Shown: positions 18,062 through 28,566 of the stretch, one piece after another
Layout: each line of letters begins with the position of its first letter
Numbering within the stretch: position 1 is the first letter of the stretch
DNA from: Macrosoma leucophasiata
Taxonomy: Eukaryota; Arthropoda; Insecta; Lepidoptera; Hedylidae
Assembly: GCA_036365455.1 (NCBI GenBank)
Contig: JAWQUS010000017.1
Coordinates: 1,178,001 to 1,242,000, forward strand
DNA: 64,000 bases
Reading direction: 5' to 3'
Position numbers and translations under genes: made by a program
Notes under the pieces: model-generated
Told to the model about the DNA's origin: nothing
What the model saw: the letters and a program-made list of their open reading frames with translations, nothing else
Databases searched by the model: none

Positions 18062-20068
18062 TTTTTTTTTTTATGTCAAAGGATTGACAGACAAGCAGAC
18101 GGGCCACTTGATGGAAAGTAGTCACCGTCGCCTATGAACATTTTCAACACCAGGGGAGTCGCCAACGCGCTGCCAGCCCAGAAGGACTCTTTTGACGCCA
18201 TTTTTGAAGAACCCCATATTGTAGCACCGAGGGAACACCTCAGAGGGAAGTTCATTCCACAATTTACACGTTCTGGGCAAAAACGAACGTGAGAACCGCA
18301 CCGTTGAACATTGCCAAGTGTCCAGTCGGTGAGGGTGGAACTTCTCTCTTCGGCGGGTAGTGCGGTGAAGGAAAAGAGACGGTGGCACCATGTCGAACAG
18401 TTCGACAGAGCACTCGCCATTGTAGAGACGGTATAAAACGCATAGACTCCCAACGTCTCTGCGCAGGATCAGATGTTCGAGCAGTCAGTAAGTCCTGGAT
18501 CGTTAACAATACGAACGGCGCGTCTTTGTAGGGAGTCGAGTGGACTAAGTTGATATTTGGGGGCTCCCGTCCACAAATGAGAGCAGTATTCCAGATGGGG
18601 CCGCACTTGGGCCTTATAAAGCTGTAATAGCTGACCCGATGTGAAATACTGCCTCGCTTTGTTAAGCACCCCTAGTTTTTTGGATGCCAACTTGGTCTTA
18701 CTTGGTGACTCCCAAATTGCACTTCGTTCGATATGTCAACGCCCAGGATACCGATACTCTTACCAACGGCGAGCGGAGTGCCCTGGAACTGTGGTGCTAC
18801 AACGAATGGGGTTTTTTTAGCGGTGAACGCGCAGACTTGTGTCTTCGAGGGGTAGAACTGCACTAAGTTGAGTCGACCCTAGTCCGAGACCCGCTCCAGA
18901 GAGTGCTCGACTTCAGACACAAGTCTAGTCCTGCTTTCCTCGATAAGTGTCCGAGAGGCATTTGCACGGCCAGTGTAGTGTGCATCTCCCGTATTATCAT
19001 CGGCATAGCAATGAAAATTGGAGTTTTGCTCCAACATTTCATTGATATGCAGAAGAAAAAGCGTGGGAGATAGCACAGAGCCTTGCGGCACACCAGCGTT
19101 GATAGGTAGTCTGTCTGAGCGTTGACCGTCAACTAAGACCTGTATAAAACGCTCAGACAGAAAGCTGGCTGTCCAATTGCATAGCCTCTCGGGAAGACCG
19201 TAGGATGGAAGTTTCGCGAGAAGTGCCCTGTACCAGACCCGGTCAAAGGCCTTAGCAATATCTAGGCTTATAGCCAATGCCTCCCCACTCTTGTCCAACG
19301 CGTGAGACCAACGGTGCGTGAGATATACTAGAAGATCACCAGCAGATCTGCCGTGACGGAATCCATATTGGCGGTCACTGATCAACTGGTGATCCTCTAG
19401 ATACTGCAGCAGTTGTGTGTTGATCACACGCTCCATGACTTTGCAGAGTAGAGACGTTATTGCTATAGGCCTGTAATTGGCCGGGTCACTGCGTTCCCCT
19501 TTTTTTGGGTATCGGGTGCACGAGGGCTGTCTTCCACGCAGACGGTACCTTTCCACGATCGTAGGAAAGCGAAAACAGGCGCGTCAGAACGGGGGTGAGC
19601 TCGGGAGCTCACATCTTCATCACCACTGCAGGGACGGAGTCCGGCCCACTCGACTTCTTGATGTCAAGGGATAAAAGTGCTCGCCTGACGTTCTTCTGAG
19701 AGAATTTGACGTCAGGCAAAGAGCTTTCACAGCGCGGGATGGTAGGCGCTGTGACACCCATGTCATCAAGAGTCGAGTTTGAGGCAAAGAGGCTGCCCAG
19801 AAGATCGGCTTTCTCTTTTGCCATGTGGGCTAGGCTATCATCAAGTTTTCGCAGTGGTGGCCAAAAGATGACCGACAAAAGTTCCCTTCGATAGCTTTGG
19901 CAAGAGACCAATAGGCACGGCTCCCGGAAGGATGCCTCATTAGTTTCTTGCCAACTCAACCGACATGCTTGGACTTTGCTTTGGCTATCCGCAGCTTCGT
20001 GGACCTGGAGGCAGCGTTGAGTACTCTCTTCAGGTCGGAGGCATTGGGATCCTTGCAAGCGTGCAAGG
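18062..20068 (-). mobile_element. CR1/Jockey-type LINE, 5' truncated, ~2.0 kb
   Basis: On the minus strand it runs from a truncated linker region, through reverse transcriptase and C-terminal domain, to a 3' UTR ending ATAAAAA; the poly(A) is the T run at 18062-18072. It is inserted in the last 30 bases of a SINE-5S, with little or no TSD. The endonuclease domain is missing. Coding pieces lie in several frames separated by stops and indels, so the copy is dead. Clade placement (CR1, Daphne or Jockey) needs a tree. Its last ~110 bases resemble the 3' part of SINE-C. Confidence 0.85.
18879..19556 (-). pseudogene. LINE reverse transcriptase domain (fragment)
   Basis: A 225-residue open stretch covers most of the RT core of the LINE above. 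Visible motifs are NYRPIAITSLLCKVMERVI, LDIAKAFDRVW (motif A aspartates), AGVPQGSVLSPTLF (motif B) and CYADD (motif C catalytic pair). The enzyme would copy the LINE RNA into the genome by target-primed reverse transcription. Upstream coding continues in another frame (19609-20060: KSSGPDSVPAVVMK, with KLDDSLAHMAKEKADLLG before it). Downstream, a TAG stands where tryptophan is usual, before GRLNLVQF. Thumb and C-terminal pieces (LEYCSHLWTGAPKYQLSPL, LWNELPSEVFPRCYNMGFF) follow in shifted frames to 18122. The first methionine is not a true start. Confidence 0.85.
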
Positions 20069-20180
20069 GTTGCCATTATTATTATTATTATTAAGTACCA
20101 ACCTTCGCCCATTAGAGGGGAGAAGTTGGGTGATGCGGGGAAAACTGGCGAGACGTCGAAGTGTCCATTCATTCTATACG

Positions 20181-20996
20181 TAGTATTATTCTTCTTCTCG
20201 GCTTTTGGAATACTTTAAAATATCGTTCTTTTCAGAATAACTTTTATTATAGGCTCAATCTTGATCAACAATGATGAGCAAAATAATTCCTAAAAGTCTT
20301 TTATTTTGTATAACGTATGTGATGAAGTATTTGTTTGCAGCTGTATTTTTTTGTCGCTAAATCAATTAGCACTTTCTGTATCTTGATAGCCAATTTGAAG
20401 TACATTGATGTTTTACTAAAATGATCGTATAATTACTTTACGACAAAACAACAACGTACTTCAAAGTAGCCATCGAATTGATATTTACCGAGATACATAA
20501 AAAAGTTGATCATAATGGTGAATAAGAATACATCTGTTCCATATCGCTGGAAAAACCGTGTCGCCAATAAAATATACAATACTATAATTGCACTGATCAT
20601 TTTCATATAAAATATTCAGTTTTTAGTTCGACCAAAAAATATTCTTGAAATTCTTCAATTATTACCCACTTCAAACTTTGTTACAACATAAATAACATTC
20701 GAATACATTTCCTGTTCAAAATCTGCATAACAATGTATCATATTAAGCTTCTGCTTGCTCTTACCTCCGAAAACGTGAATAATTAGGGCACATATTTCAC
20801 TTATAACAACGAAGAACAAACGCAAGCTAACAATGTTTGCTTACACAACAGTATTTACATATCGTCAGCGATACTGCAACACCGCGTAATTCGATATTTC
20901 TGCGAAGTTTTGTTACAATTTTATTTAATTTACTGTTTCATTGATGGTAGAGTTTCAGTTGTGGGGTTGAGAATATGTTTACGTTTGCATTCACAG
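20181..20996. other. Unassigned A/T-rich stretch
   Basis: No ORF with a domain and no recognised repeat. A weak SINE-C-like head (TTGATGGTAGAGTTTCAG) stands alone at about 20939. Confidence 0.4.
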
Positions 20997-21140
20997 ATCC
21001 AGACTAGATATAAATATGTCGTGGGCGCCGCTGTACACATACACAAACACGCAGACCTGAAATAAATATTTGTAGGTCATACAAATTTTTGTCCCGATAC
21101 GGGAATCAAACCCGTGAGACTCGGCTAAACCTGTGTTCTC
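20997..21140 (-). mobile_element. SINE-B, degenerate
   Basis: GTCGTGGGCGCCGCTGTACA, CAGACCTGAAATAAATATTTG and a B box read in reverse (GGTTTGATTCCC) identify it. The first part of the head is lost. Confidence 0.65.
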
Positions 21141-21251
21141 TCCGTTAAAAGTGTTTCAGTTTTCTGATTCAAGTCTCGTCTGAAGTCAAACTATACTTTA
21201 AAAATAAAGTTTTAATTCATGTATGTGGTAGGTATTTCTAAAGTATTTAAA

Positions 21252-21619
21252 GAAGCGCGCATAGACCGGCGGTTGTTGTAGATCGTAAGCGATCTACTCG
21301 GTTAAGCACTACGGGCGCGGACGGATAGTGTGATGGGGGACCGCTAGTGGCAAATGAAATGTGCGTTTCCGTGCTTCGGAAGGCACGTTAAGCTGTCGGT
21401 CCCGGTTGCTATCGATAGATAGCAGTCGTTAAACCTTGTCGAAAGCCTTATGGGCGGTTTGAAAACATCTGGCAGCGGGATGGCCACTAACCCACCCACC
21501 TCCACCAATCTGCATTGGAGCAGCGTGGTGGAGTAAGCTCCAGGCTTCCCCCCAAAAAAGGGGAGAGACTCGTGCCCAGCAGTGGGACGTATAATGGGTT
21601 ACCATTATTATTATTATTA
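21252..21619 (+). mobile_element. SINE-5S, full length
   Basis: It starts GAAGCGCGCATAGACCGG and keeps GATGGGGGACCGC, which is even closer to canonical 5S at that position. It ends GGGTTACCATTATTATTATT. A possible short TSD, TTAAAGA, occurs at both sides. Confidence 0.85.
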
Positions 21620-22741
21620 CTTAAAGATTTAAAACTAAAACAATCAGTAAAATACGAGTTGTATTTTTTAGTTCCTCGGTATACAGTAGTTTCAAACTGC
21701 GTGGTTCTGACGATGACGTACCGGTCCAACTAAAATTGGAACGAACGGACAATAGGTCGATTAGAATCAGAAGGTTTTTTGTTTGTGTCCGATTTTTGTT
21801 GTCATTTGTCCACTACAGTTAATAATGTAAGTACTGACAGTGGAAAATGCAAGCGGCATAGTTGATAAATGCTGGCTAGTGCGGTGTTTATATGGAATTC
21901 ATTTCAATTTAAATATCTGGCAGGGAGAAGAGGCAATATTTGTCTACAGTGAGACTACAGTTTTTTTTTTTTTTTTTTGTTTTTATCTACTTTCTATAGT
22001 TATATTTTAGAACGGGCATGTTTGATTTGGTGTACCTAACCCAAATCAACCGACCCCAACGGTAAAGGTCACTGTTACCGGGGTTTATATTATATTTGGT
22101 CAAATGAAGAGTCGACAGATATCTCATAAAAAAAAATGAAAAATCCTTTTTTTTTTCAGTATATATACAGTGTTAATTTAAATAAGCGCATCACCCCTTG
22201 CTGGCCTCTCTAGATCAATCCCGACAACCTTTTGTTCTATGCCTTCAGGTGGGATGTGTAAATAGTCCACAACAAGGCGGATTATAAATCCTAAAGAACT
22301 CTTAAAATTTCGGCACCAGATCACCGACCCCTCCGGATCAAACACCCCAATAACAAACGTGCAAGCCACTCACCAAATTGAAGACTGTACCGAGGTACCG
22401 CAGATCTGGTTATAGATCTTGTCAGTCAGTCAGTCAGGTTTGGTGTTTCTTACTTCTCGACGCCGGCGTCTATTTCGACCGTAATTGATCTTCACCAGCT
22501 TATTCGGAGGGTCCGATAACTACGAAATCAGGTAAACGGGGACAAAACTCAGTGCAATTTTACAGATTTTAAATAATTATAAAATAGGATGAAAAGTAAG
22601 GGAGTAATGAAAAAATCGTCATTTGATTATTTTTCTTCGATTATTTAAAATAAGCTTTTTTCTTTTAAATATTCGACCAGTCATGGTCGCGCTAATTCTC
22701 ATTAGGCCAAGTAATAACTCCTTGGACGCCCGGCAAATTAA
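21620..22741. other. Unassigned; one short minus-strand ORF
   Basis: Bases 22178-22369 encode 63 residues on the minus strand (start MACTFVIGVFDPEGSVIWCR, end RGDALI). I recognise no family. No promoter or neighbouring exon is evident. A T tract (21960-21979) and a GTCA repeat (about 22420) are also present. It could be part of a decayed element. Confidence 0.35.
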
Positions 22742-22998
22742 ATCGTGCAGTTTACATTGATGTTAAGTGATGACTGCAGCCTATAGACATCCACACAATG
22801 ACCAGAGGTCAAAATGCAGATGCGCTGCCACTCCTGAGGCATTAGGTGTTATGCCTCTGTGCCGGCTATTACAGAGCCATACATTACCACCTGACCGGAA
22901 CACGATAGTGCTGAACACTACCATTTAGTGGCAAGTATATTAGGTAATGCGGTTGTGCCTACGCCCGCGAGCTCCGTCACTGGAGCTCTACTACCAGT
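22742..22998 (-). mobile_element. SINE-C, poly(A) end lost
   Basis: CGTGCAGTTTACATTGATG to the head ACTGGTAGTAGAGCTCC, with little divergence. Confidence 0.85.
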
Positions 22999-23094
22999 TA
23001 GTTAGTTTGATGTAGAGAGGCTGCCTGTAAGAGGTAATGCGCAAATTTTAATTAAACTTGTATATGCATGAGTGTGTGTTTGTGTGTGCGGCAC

Positions 23095-23190
23095 CGAATA
23101 GACTATAATGCATTTGCATTTTGAACATCGGTTTTTGTTTTCATATCTAAAGGCAGTCTGCAGTTTTCAGTTACTATCAATGTTAATTGT
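23095..23190 (+). mobile_element. SINE-C 3' fragment, decayed
   Basis: CATTTGCATTTTGAACATCG, GGTTTTTGTTTTC and ACTATCAATGTTAATTG follow the family's tail order with many changes. Confidence 0.4.
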
Positions 23191-23490
23191 AGACTATGAT
23201 AGAGATCTGTTAAGCGACATCGATGCCGAGAGACAGTTAGATGCCTAGTTAAATTCCCAGGTTGAAGAGTAATGACTTATATTTTAATCGTCATTTTGAC
23301 TGCTATAGACGTCCTATGTTACAAAAATACTCATTTAATTATCGTATTTTTTTCAGGTAAGATCAACATCGCTTGAATTCGAAGTGAAGGTATTGTAATT
23401 ATAATAATTTTATAGCTTACTATTAACGTGTTAAAAGAAAACAAGAAAGCAAATCAGTGCCTTAGCTATAGTTTATAGTATTAAAAAGTA

Positions 23491-23640
23491 TTACGATTCG
23501 GTTAGTCCAGCCACAGTCCAGCGATGTGAGTTTACCGTTTGATTTGAAGAGTCGCGGGTTCTATCCCCGCACCGGGACAAATATATGTATGGCCTACAGA
23601 TATTTGTTTCGGGTCTAGGTGTTTGTGTTTGTGTACTGTA
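23491..23640 (+). mobile_element. SINE-B with a duplicated head segment
   Basis: GGTTAGTCCAGCCACAGTCCAGCGATGTGA repeats CAGTCCAGC/GTCCAGC within the A-box region. Then come GGGTTCTATCCCCGCACC and the first half of the body. The tail is lost at the junction with a SINE-C fragment. Confidence 0.75.
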
Positions 23641-23706
23641 GCCTATAGACAACTACACATAAATAAACAAATATATCGAAGTAGTTGCGTTGCCACTCTT
23701 GAGGCC
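23637..23706 (-). mobile_element. SINE-C fragment
   Basis: ACTGTAGCCTATAGACAACTAC and GTTGCGTTGCCACTCTTGAG match the SINE-C tail region on the minus strand. It abuts the broken end of the SINE-B. Confidence 0.5.
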
Positions 23707-24006
23707 TGAAGTTGCGTTTTATCAATACAAACCATTTTATTACAGATGTTAATGACCGAACCATCATTTATAGAAAAATTAGTTTAAGATCAACGCCAAC
23801 AGATGGCGCTGTACGAATTTACATCGTGCTATTGTCTGTATGTTGTAATTTACATAGACTAGATACAGTTTTTAATTAAAGAGAGCCAGATCTAACCAGC
23901 AGTTCATTGTAGTTCAGTAGACTAGACCTAGTGTTCACAATAGGGAGATCACCCCCTCCAAGATCAATTACCCGATAGCCGAGTTGAGCTATCGAGGTAA
24001 TTAACA

Positions 24007-24083
24007 CTAGCTGTGCCCGCGACTTCGCCCGCGTTATAATTTATGATTGTTCAGTACCCGGACGAAGTCGTGGGCGCACCTAG
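24007..24083. mobile_element. Two opposed Helitron-type 3' ends
   Basis: CTAGCTGTGCCCGCGACTTCGCCCGCG is a minus-strand terminus with its hairpin. About 50 bases on, GGACGAAGTCGTGGGCGCACCTAG is a plus-strand terminus. The bodies are not clear. Confidence 0.5.
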
Positions 24084-24221
24084 TATAAAAGTAGCCTAAG
24101 TTACTCCTTATTACATCAGCTATCTGCCAGTGAAAGTCCCGTCAAAATCGGTCCCGCCGTTCTCAAGATTAGCCCCGCCTAACAGACAAACAGACAGACA
24201 GACAAAAACATAAAAAATGTT

Positions 24222-24322
24222 GTTTTGGTATATGTACCGTGTATACATACATATGCATTTAGTAAAAAGCGGTTATTTTATATGACAAACAGACACTCCA
24301 ATTTTATTTATTTGTATAGATA
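24222..24322. repeat. Dispersed repeat shared with 15060-15190
   Basis: GGTATATGTACCGTGTATAC and CATTTAGTAAAAAGCGGTTA, then AATTTTATTTATTTGTATAG. Confidence 0.6.
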
Positions 24323-24593
24323 TGTATAGATATATTATAAAATTGCATTATAATCCTGAATTAAAACGTCATTATTCATAATCAAAATAATCGCAAATCA
24401 ATTGCTGATGCGTGCAATGTGCTTGATACACACTCTATTAAACATATAAATATTACGTATGTTAATATCCTGTTTAAATTGGATTGGTGAACTGGAAATA
24501 TAGGCCGTAAATGTTATGGTGAATTTAATAACGTAATTTATTCCCGTGAGATAAAAGGCGTGGGCACCACCATTTTTCTTCTAAAAAAACGTA

Positions 24594-24895
24594 TCTTCAC
24601 GCCTGTATTCCCCGAAGAGATGGGCAGAGGTAAATGCATGTATTCAAGCAGACATGCAAACACCCACGATTTGCCGGTTACGTTTTGGCGCATGTAACAG
24701 GTGGCAAGCCTGTTGACATCTCCAGGCACATTACCAAACTTCGAGGTATGTACTGGGAAAGGTCCCGAAAATTGAAAAATCTCAATAGAACCAGAGATAA
24801 AGGACTCTGCACCACTATCCCTGACAGCCCTCTACCCGGGAATCAAACCCAGGACCCCAGCGTAGTGGCTTGCTACCACTAGGCTCTGAGGTAGC
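24594..24895 (-). mobile_element. SINE-A, full length
   Basis: The tail CTTCACGCCTGTATTCCCCG is at the left, then the whole body. The tRNA-like head is at the right: CCTAGTGGTAGCAAGCC with B box GGGTTTGATTCCC. The tail hairpin has lost perfect pairing (CCCCGAAGAG). Confidence 0.85.
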
Positions 24896-24929
24896 TAGGT
24901 AGGTAATTTTTACTTGTACGAGTACTTGC

Positions 24930-25125
24930 CGCTAGATTATAGTATTCAGCGCTATCGTGTTTCGATCAGGTAATAATGTATGTATCTGCACGCTTTTACG
25001 GTATAGGCAGAGTGTGTGGAGCATCAGATATCCTTACAACTCCCGTGTTCTTCCACATTCATTATTACCAAAACAGAGGCATAACAACTTAAGCTTTAGG
25101 CGTGGCAACACAATCTGCATTTTAT
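24930..25125 (+). mobile_element. SINE-C, degenerate and interrupted
   Basis: TTGCCGCTAGATTATAGTATTCAGCGC, then about 75 foreign bases, then ACAGAGGCATAACAACTTAAG and GGCAACACAATCTGCATTTT. Confidence 0.5.
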
Positions 25126-25184
25126 GACTTTCTCGATTCTGGTTCCTATTTCTTTCCTTCAGTATTCGGTTCGTAAATAAATAT

Positions 25185-25215
25185 TATCTTATCTATCTTA
25201 TCTTATCTTATCTAA
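25185..25215. repeat. (TATCT/TCTTA)n microsatellite
   Basis: ATCTTATCTATCTTATCTTA continues to 25214, just before the long-inverted-repeat element. Confidence 0.8.
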
Positions 25216-25235
25216 AAAATCCCTAAAATTGAATA

Positions 25236-26232
25236 TAGTCCGGTCAATTTAGCCCAAAAATAGGGGTAACCTTGCATTAATTCCCAGAAAGCTGAAAATT
25301 TGCATAGATGTTAGGGACACCATTGTTATGAAATTGTGAAAATTCCTCATCGATTCCATGTCTGCAAAGTTTTTATTCAAGGTCAATGGTTGCAATAATG
25401 TTTATTATTTATTTTTCAGCGAAACGATTACTTTTATGATAAAATATGTCAGACAAAATTGGACATCATGCAATTATCTACAAAAATTGTCCTTACCCAT
25501 TTTTTCATAACACTAACCATTTTTGAGAAAAAAATAATTAGGTACAAAACTTTCTTACAAATTTGTAGAATGACTTGGATGTTAGTTCAAAGACTGTTTT
25601 TGGCTTAAAATGTAAAGAACATATCCATGTAAGTACATAAAAAGAAACATTAATTACTGATCCATGATTTTTTACAGCAGAAATCAATAAAACTAGTTTT
25701 TTACCCACATTGAAGCATACATTCGCGGCACTCACTGCCTGACGCGGTCACGAAAGGTCACAAATCAAAACATCGAATTTCAACTTTATTTTAATAATCG
25801 GGCGTGTTATGAAAGGATGTCATCATAGATACGATTTTTCATTAGTGCGAATGAGTAAGTACTATAAAAACTGTAGGTAATTTACGCACAAATCTAAACA
25901 AAGACAAGATGGCTTATCGCGTCTGTGGCGCGTCCTGGTAACTAATCAAAGTCCTGTGGTAGGACGAAATGTTTGTAATTGTTTTTTCTCAAAAATGGTT
26001 AGTGTTAAGAAAAAATGTGTAAAACACTTTTTTTGGTAATTGTATGATCATCTTATTTGTGTTTGACATATTTTATCATAAAACTAATCGTTTCGCTGAG
26101 AAATTTAAAAAACCCATTTATGCAACATTTGACCTTGAATAAATATTTTTGCAGACATGGAATCGATGTGGACGATGCAAATTTTCAGCTTTCTGGGAAT
26201 GGGAAGAGTCAATGTCTAAATTGACCGAACTA
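25236..26232. mobile_element. 997-bp DNA element with ~300-bp inverted repeats
   Basis: The left end is TAGTCCGGTCAATTTAG and the right end, inverted, is TAGTTCGGTCAATTTAG. The arms stay similar inward for about 300 bp (25236-25545, 25958-26232). Shared phrases include AGAAAGCTGAAAATTTGCAT, ATCGATTCCATGTCTGCAAA, GCGAAACGATTA and CACTAACCATTTTTGAGAAA. ATA lies outside both ends (25233-25235, 26233-26235), a possible 3-bp TSD. No transposase ORF was found. The superfamily is unknown; the ends resemble those of the element at 60589. Confidence 0.75.
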
Positions 26233-26345
26233 ATAGTGTTGGTCTTGATAAAGCCCAAATTAAGTTTTCTCCCCTTTATCCCATAAATAATGATATAGAA
26301 TCAAGTCTCCTATAAAAAAGTAGATTCTTCATTAGCACTGCTTAT

Positions 26346-26558
26346 TGATGACCCGGTTAGTCCAACGGTGGGAGACGACCGTTTGATTCGAAGGGTCGCC
26401 GGTTCGATCACCGAGACAAATATTGGTATGCCTTCAGTTTGTTTCGGGTCTGGGTGTTTGTGCATGTATTATGTAGTGTGTGTACAACGGTACCCACGAC
26501 ACAAGTTTATACCTAGTGTGGGGCTGTGAGTGTAAGCGTAGTTTTTATTTATGTATTT
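26346..26558 (+). mobile_element. SINE-B, full length
   Basis: Head GATGACCCGGTTAGTCCAAC with the B box altered to GGTTCGATCAC. The body lacks one ATTTGTATGG segment. The tail is GTGAGTGTAAGCGTAGTTTT, then (TTTA)n. Confidence 0.85.
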
Positions 26559-26596
26559 ATTTAATGGAGTTGGTACTCCAATTTTTTATATTTTAT

Positions 26597-26873
26597 ACTG
26601 GTGGTAGAGCTCTAGTGACGGAACTCACGGGCGTAGGCACCAACGGATTACCTAATTTACTTGCCGCTAAATGGTAGTGTTCAGCACAATCGTGTTCCGG
26701 TGAGGTGGTAATGTACTGCCCTGTTATTTCCGGCACAGAGGCATAATACCTCAAGAGTGGTAACGCATCTGCATTTTTACCTCTGGAATTTGCGCGACTG
26801 TCTAAGCTACAGTCATCACTTAACATCAATGTGAACTGCATGCTTGTTTACCACTTCCCTTACATTAAAAAAA
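26597..26873 (+). mobile_element. SINE-C, full length
   Basis: ACTGGTGGTAGAGCTCTAGTG to CACTTCCCTTACATTAAAAAAA. It has few changes, so it is relatively young. Confidence 0.85.
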
Positions 26874-26904
26874 CTCAAAATAATGTATCCCAACTCTGAA
26901 ATCA

Positions 26905-27665
26905 ACAAAGAACTCAAAATCAATATATTCGAAGCGAAAGATTTCTCAATTCTACGTTAACTAGACGAGAAGGAGGGTTGAAAACTTTCTTTAAAAGCTA
27001 TTAGACTGTTTATTATATGAATGTCTTTTGTTTTCTTTGACCTTAAGACCTCTATCGGCTTAGAGACAGACTATTTGGTGGCTAATCTCCAGTATTACCA
27101 GCAGATTAAATTTTATTTCAAATGCTAAAGTCTTCAACATTATCAAATTCTGGTTACCTACTCGTATACAAGCAAAACCTATGTGAACTATTTTAAGGCT
27201 TCAGTGTTGGTAACGTATTTACGTTTTAGTTTTCGGTTTTTCAAAGCCTAAATGGTTTCACTTTCTTCATTTGAGATACAGTACCCTAAAACCCAACATA
27301 TTGTTTAAGGGTTGAGATTCATTGACTGCACTACGACTTTACTTTAAGCAAAATTTTCTTGGAACTCTCAAGTGAAGTATGGGTGTGTTTGTCTTGATGA
27401 AGCCCATAAAAACATTGTATAAGATTCGTTATTAGCGTAGTTCATAATATTACGTGTAGATACCTCAAAACAATGAAGTACTCAAAATCAATATCTTCAA
27501 AGCAGAACAAAGTTATCTCGATGCCACATTAACTGGATAAGAAAGTGGGTTGAAAACTTTATTTTAAATGTAATCTGATTTCGTTAATTAGATGAAAATC
27601 TTTCCTTTTTTTTTTGATTTGTTTCCTTTGACCTTCGAACATTATCCTCTCTGGGGTTAGAGACA
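26905..27665. repeat. Diverged local duplication
   Basis: Bases about 26910-27070 and 27473-27665 share an ordered series of phrases: ACTCAAAATCAATAT, GGGTTGAAAACTTT, CTTTGACCTT and GTTAGAGACAG. The upstream phrase GTCTTGAT-AAGCCCA at 26242 recurs at 27391. The implied duplication unit is about 0.6-1.1 kb; it predates the SINE-B and SINE-C inserted in the first unit. Confidence 0.5.
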
Positions 27666-28235
27666 GGTCACAACAAATGTGACGATCCTCTGTTCATTAT
27701 AACAGGCCATTTATTTATTTTAGTAGGAACGATTCTAAGTAGAGAAAAGGAGAAGTTGCAAAAATGTATGGACCTCCGGCCATGTATTGTACACAATATC
27801 ATTAAACAGGCAAAATCAATATAAAAACGTTTTTTACTGCATATTTTCACTTAAGTAGCTTTGTTTGCAGTTACAAAACATTATTTGCAGTTAGAATTGC
27901 AACTCAAAACCAACATGGCGAATATGGCGGGCGATGTCATTTTGACATTTTAATTTTTTAAATTGTATTTTGATTATATAGTACTTGGAGAAAAAAGTAA
28001 TATTTTCTAAATACTGTCAAAATCGATTGATCCCAAGTGTCGGCTGTATCGCCGCCATGTTTAACATAGTTGAAAATGATAAAATCGTTTGAATTAAATG
28101 GGGTTGTAACTCTAAAATATATTCTTGAATAAATTAATTGCATTTTTTTCGGAATCTTCATTAATTTACCAATTTTTCGAGGACGTGTACGAACCAGAGC
28201 CGAGCTCGCAACATCTCCTTTAAATAGCAATTTTG
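27666..28235. other. Unassigned stretch
   Basis: Short open frames on the minus strand (27668-27850, 27958-28230) show no domain. No repeat family is recognised. Confidence 0.4.
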
Positions 28236-28500
28236 TTTTTTTTTTAATGTATTAAAAGTGGCAAACAAGTGATGACTGCAGCCTATAGACACCCACACAA
28301 TGACCAGAGGTCAAAATGCAGATGCGCTGCCACTCCCGAGGCATTAGGAGTAATGCCTCTGTGCCGGAAATTACAGAGCCGTACATTACCACCTGACCGG
28401 AACACGATAGTACTGAACACTACCATTTAGCGGCAAGTATATTAGGTAATGCGGTTGTGCTTACGCCCGCGAGCTCCGTCACTGGAGCTCTACCTCCAGT
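28236..28500 (-). mobile_element. SINE-C with internal deletion near the tail
   Basis: From the T run, AAGTGGCAAACAAG jumps to TGATGACTGCAGCC, losing about 25 bases (CATGCAG...TTAAG). The rest is complete to ACTGGAGGTAGAGC. Confidence 0.85.
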
Positions 28501-28566
28501 AAAAAACAAAATGTTGTATTTTGCTACCTTTGTTGAGTAATAAATATAAGTAGGTTGCTTTTTTGG

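Larger units (their letters stand above)
17750..20094 (+). mobile_element. SINE-5S split by a LINE, TSD GTACCAACCTT
   Basis: The 5' part is 17750-18061 and the 3' end, GTTGCCATTATT..., is 20069-20094. The 11-bp TSD GTACCAACCTT flanks the whole (17739-17749 and 20095-20105). The 5S-like core TAAGCACTACGGGCGCGGTC and GATGGGTGACCGC are intact. Confidence 0.85.
17605..20180. repeat. Repeat X, split by the SINE-5S/LINE nest
   Basis: Bases 17605-17749 and 20106-20170 join to give a sequence matching 33300-33480: CACACCGCGGACAC, CAAACGCTTAATT, CTCTATTACACAGACATCAA, ACCTGTGTG, TACCAACC and AGAGGGGAG. It is the oldest layer of a three-level nest. The family is unknown. Confidence 0.65.

Noticed and set aside
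19477..20183. Plus-strand ORFs at 19477, 19706 and 19965
   Set aside because: They are antisense to the LINE coding region.
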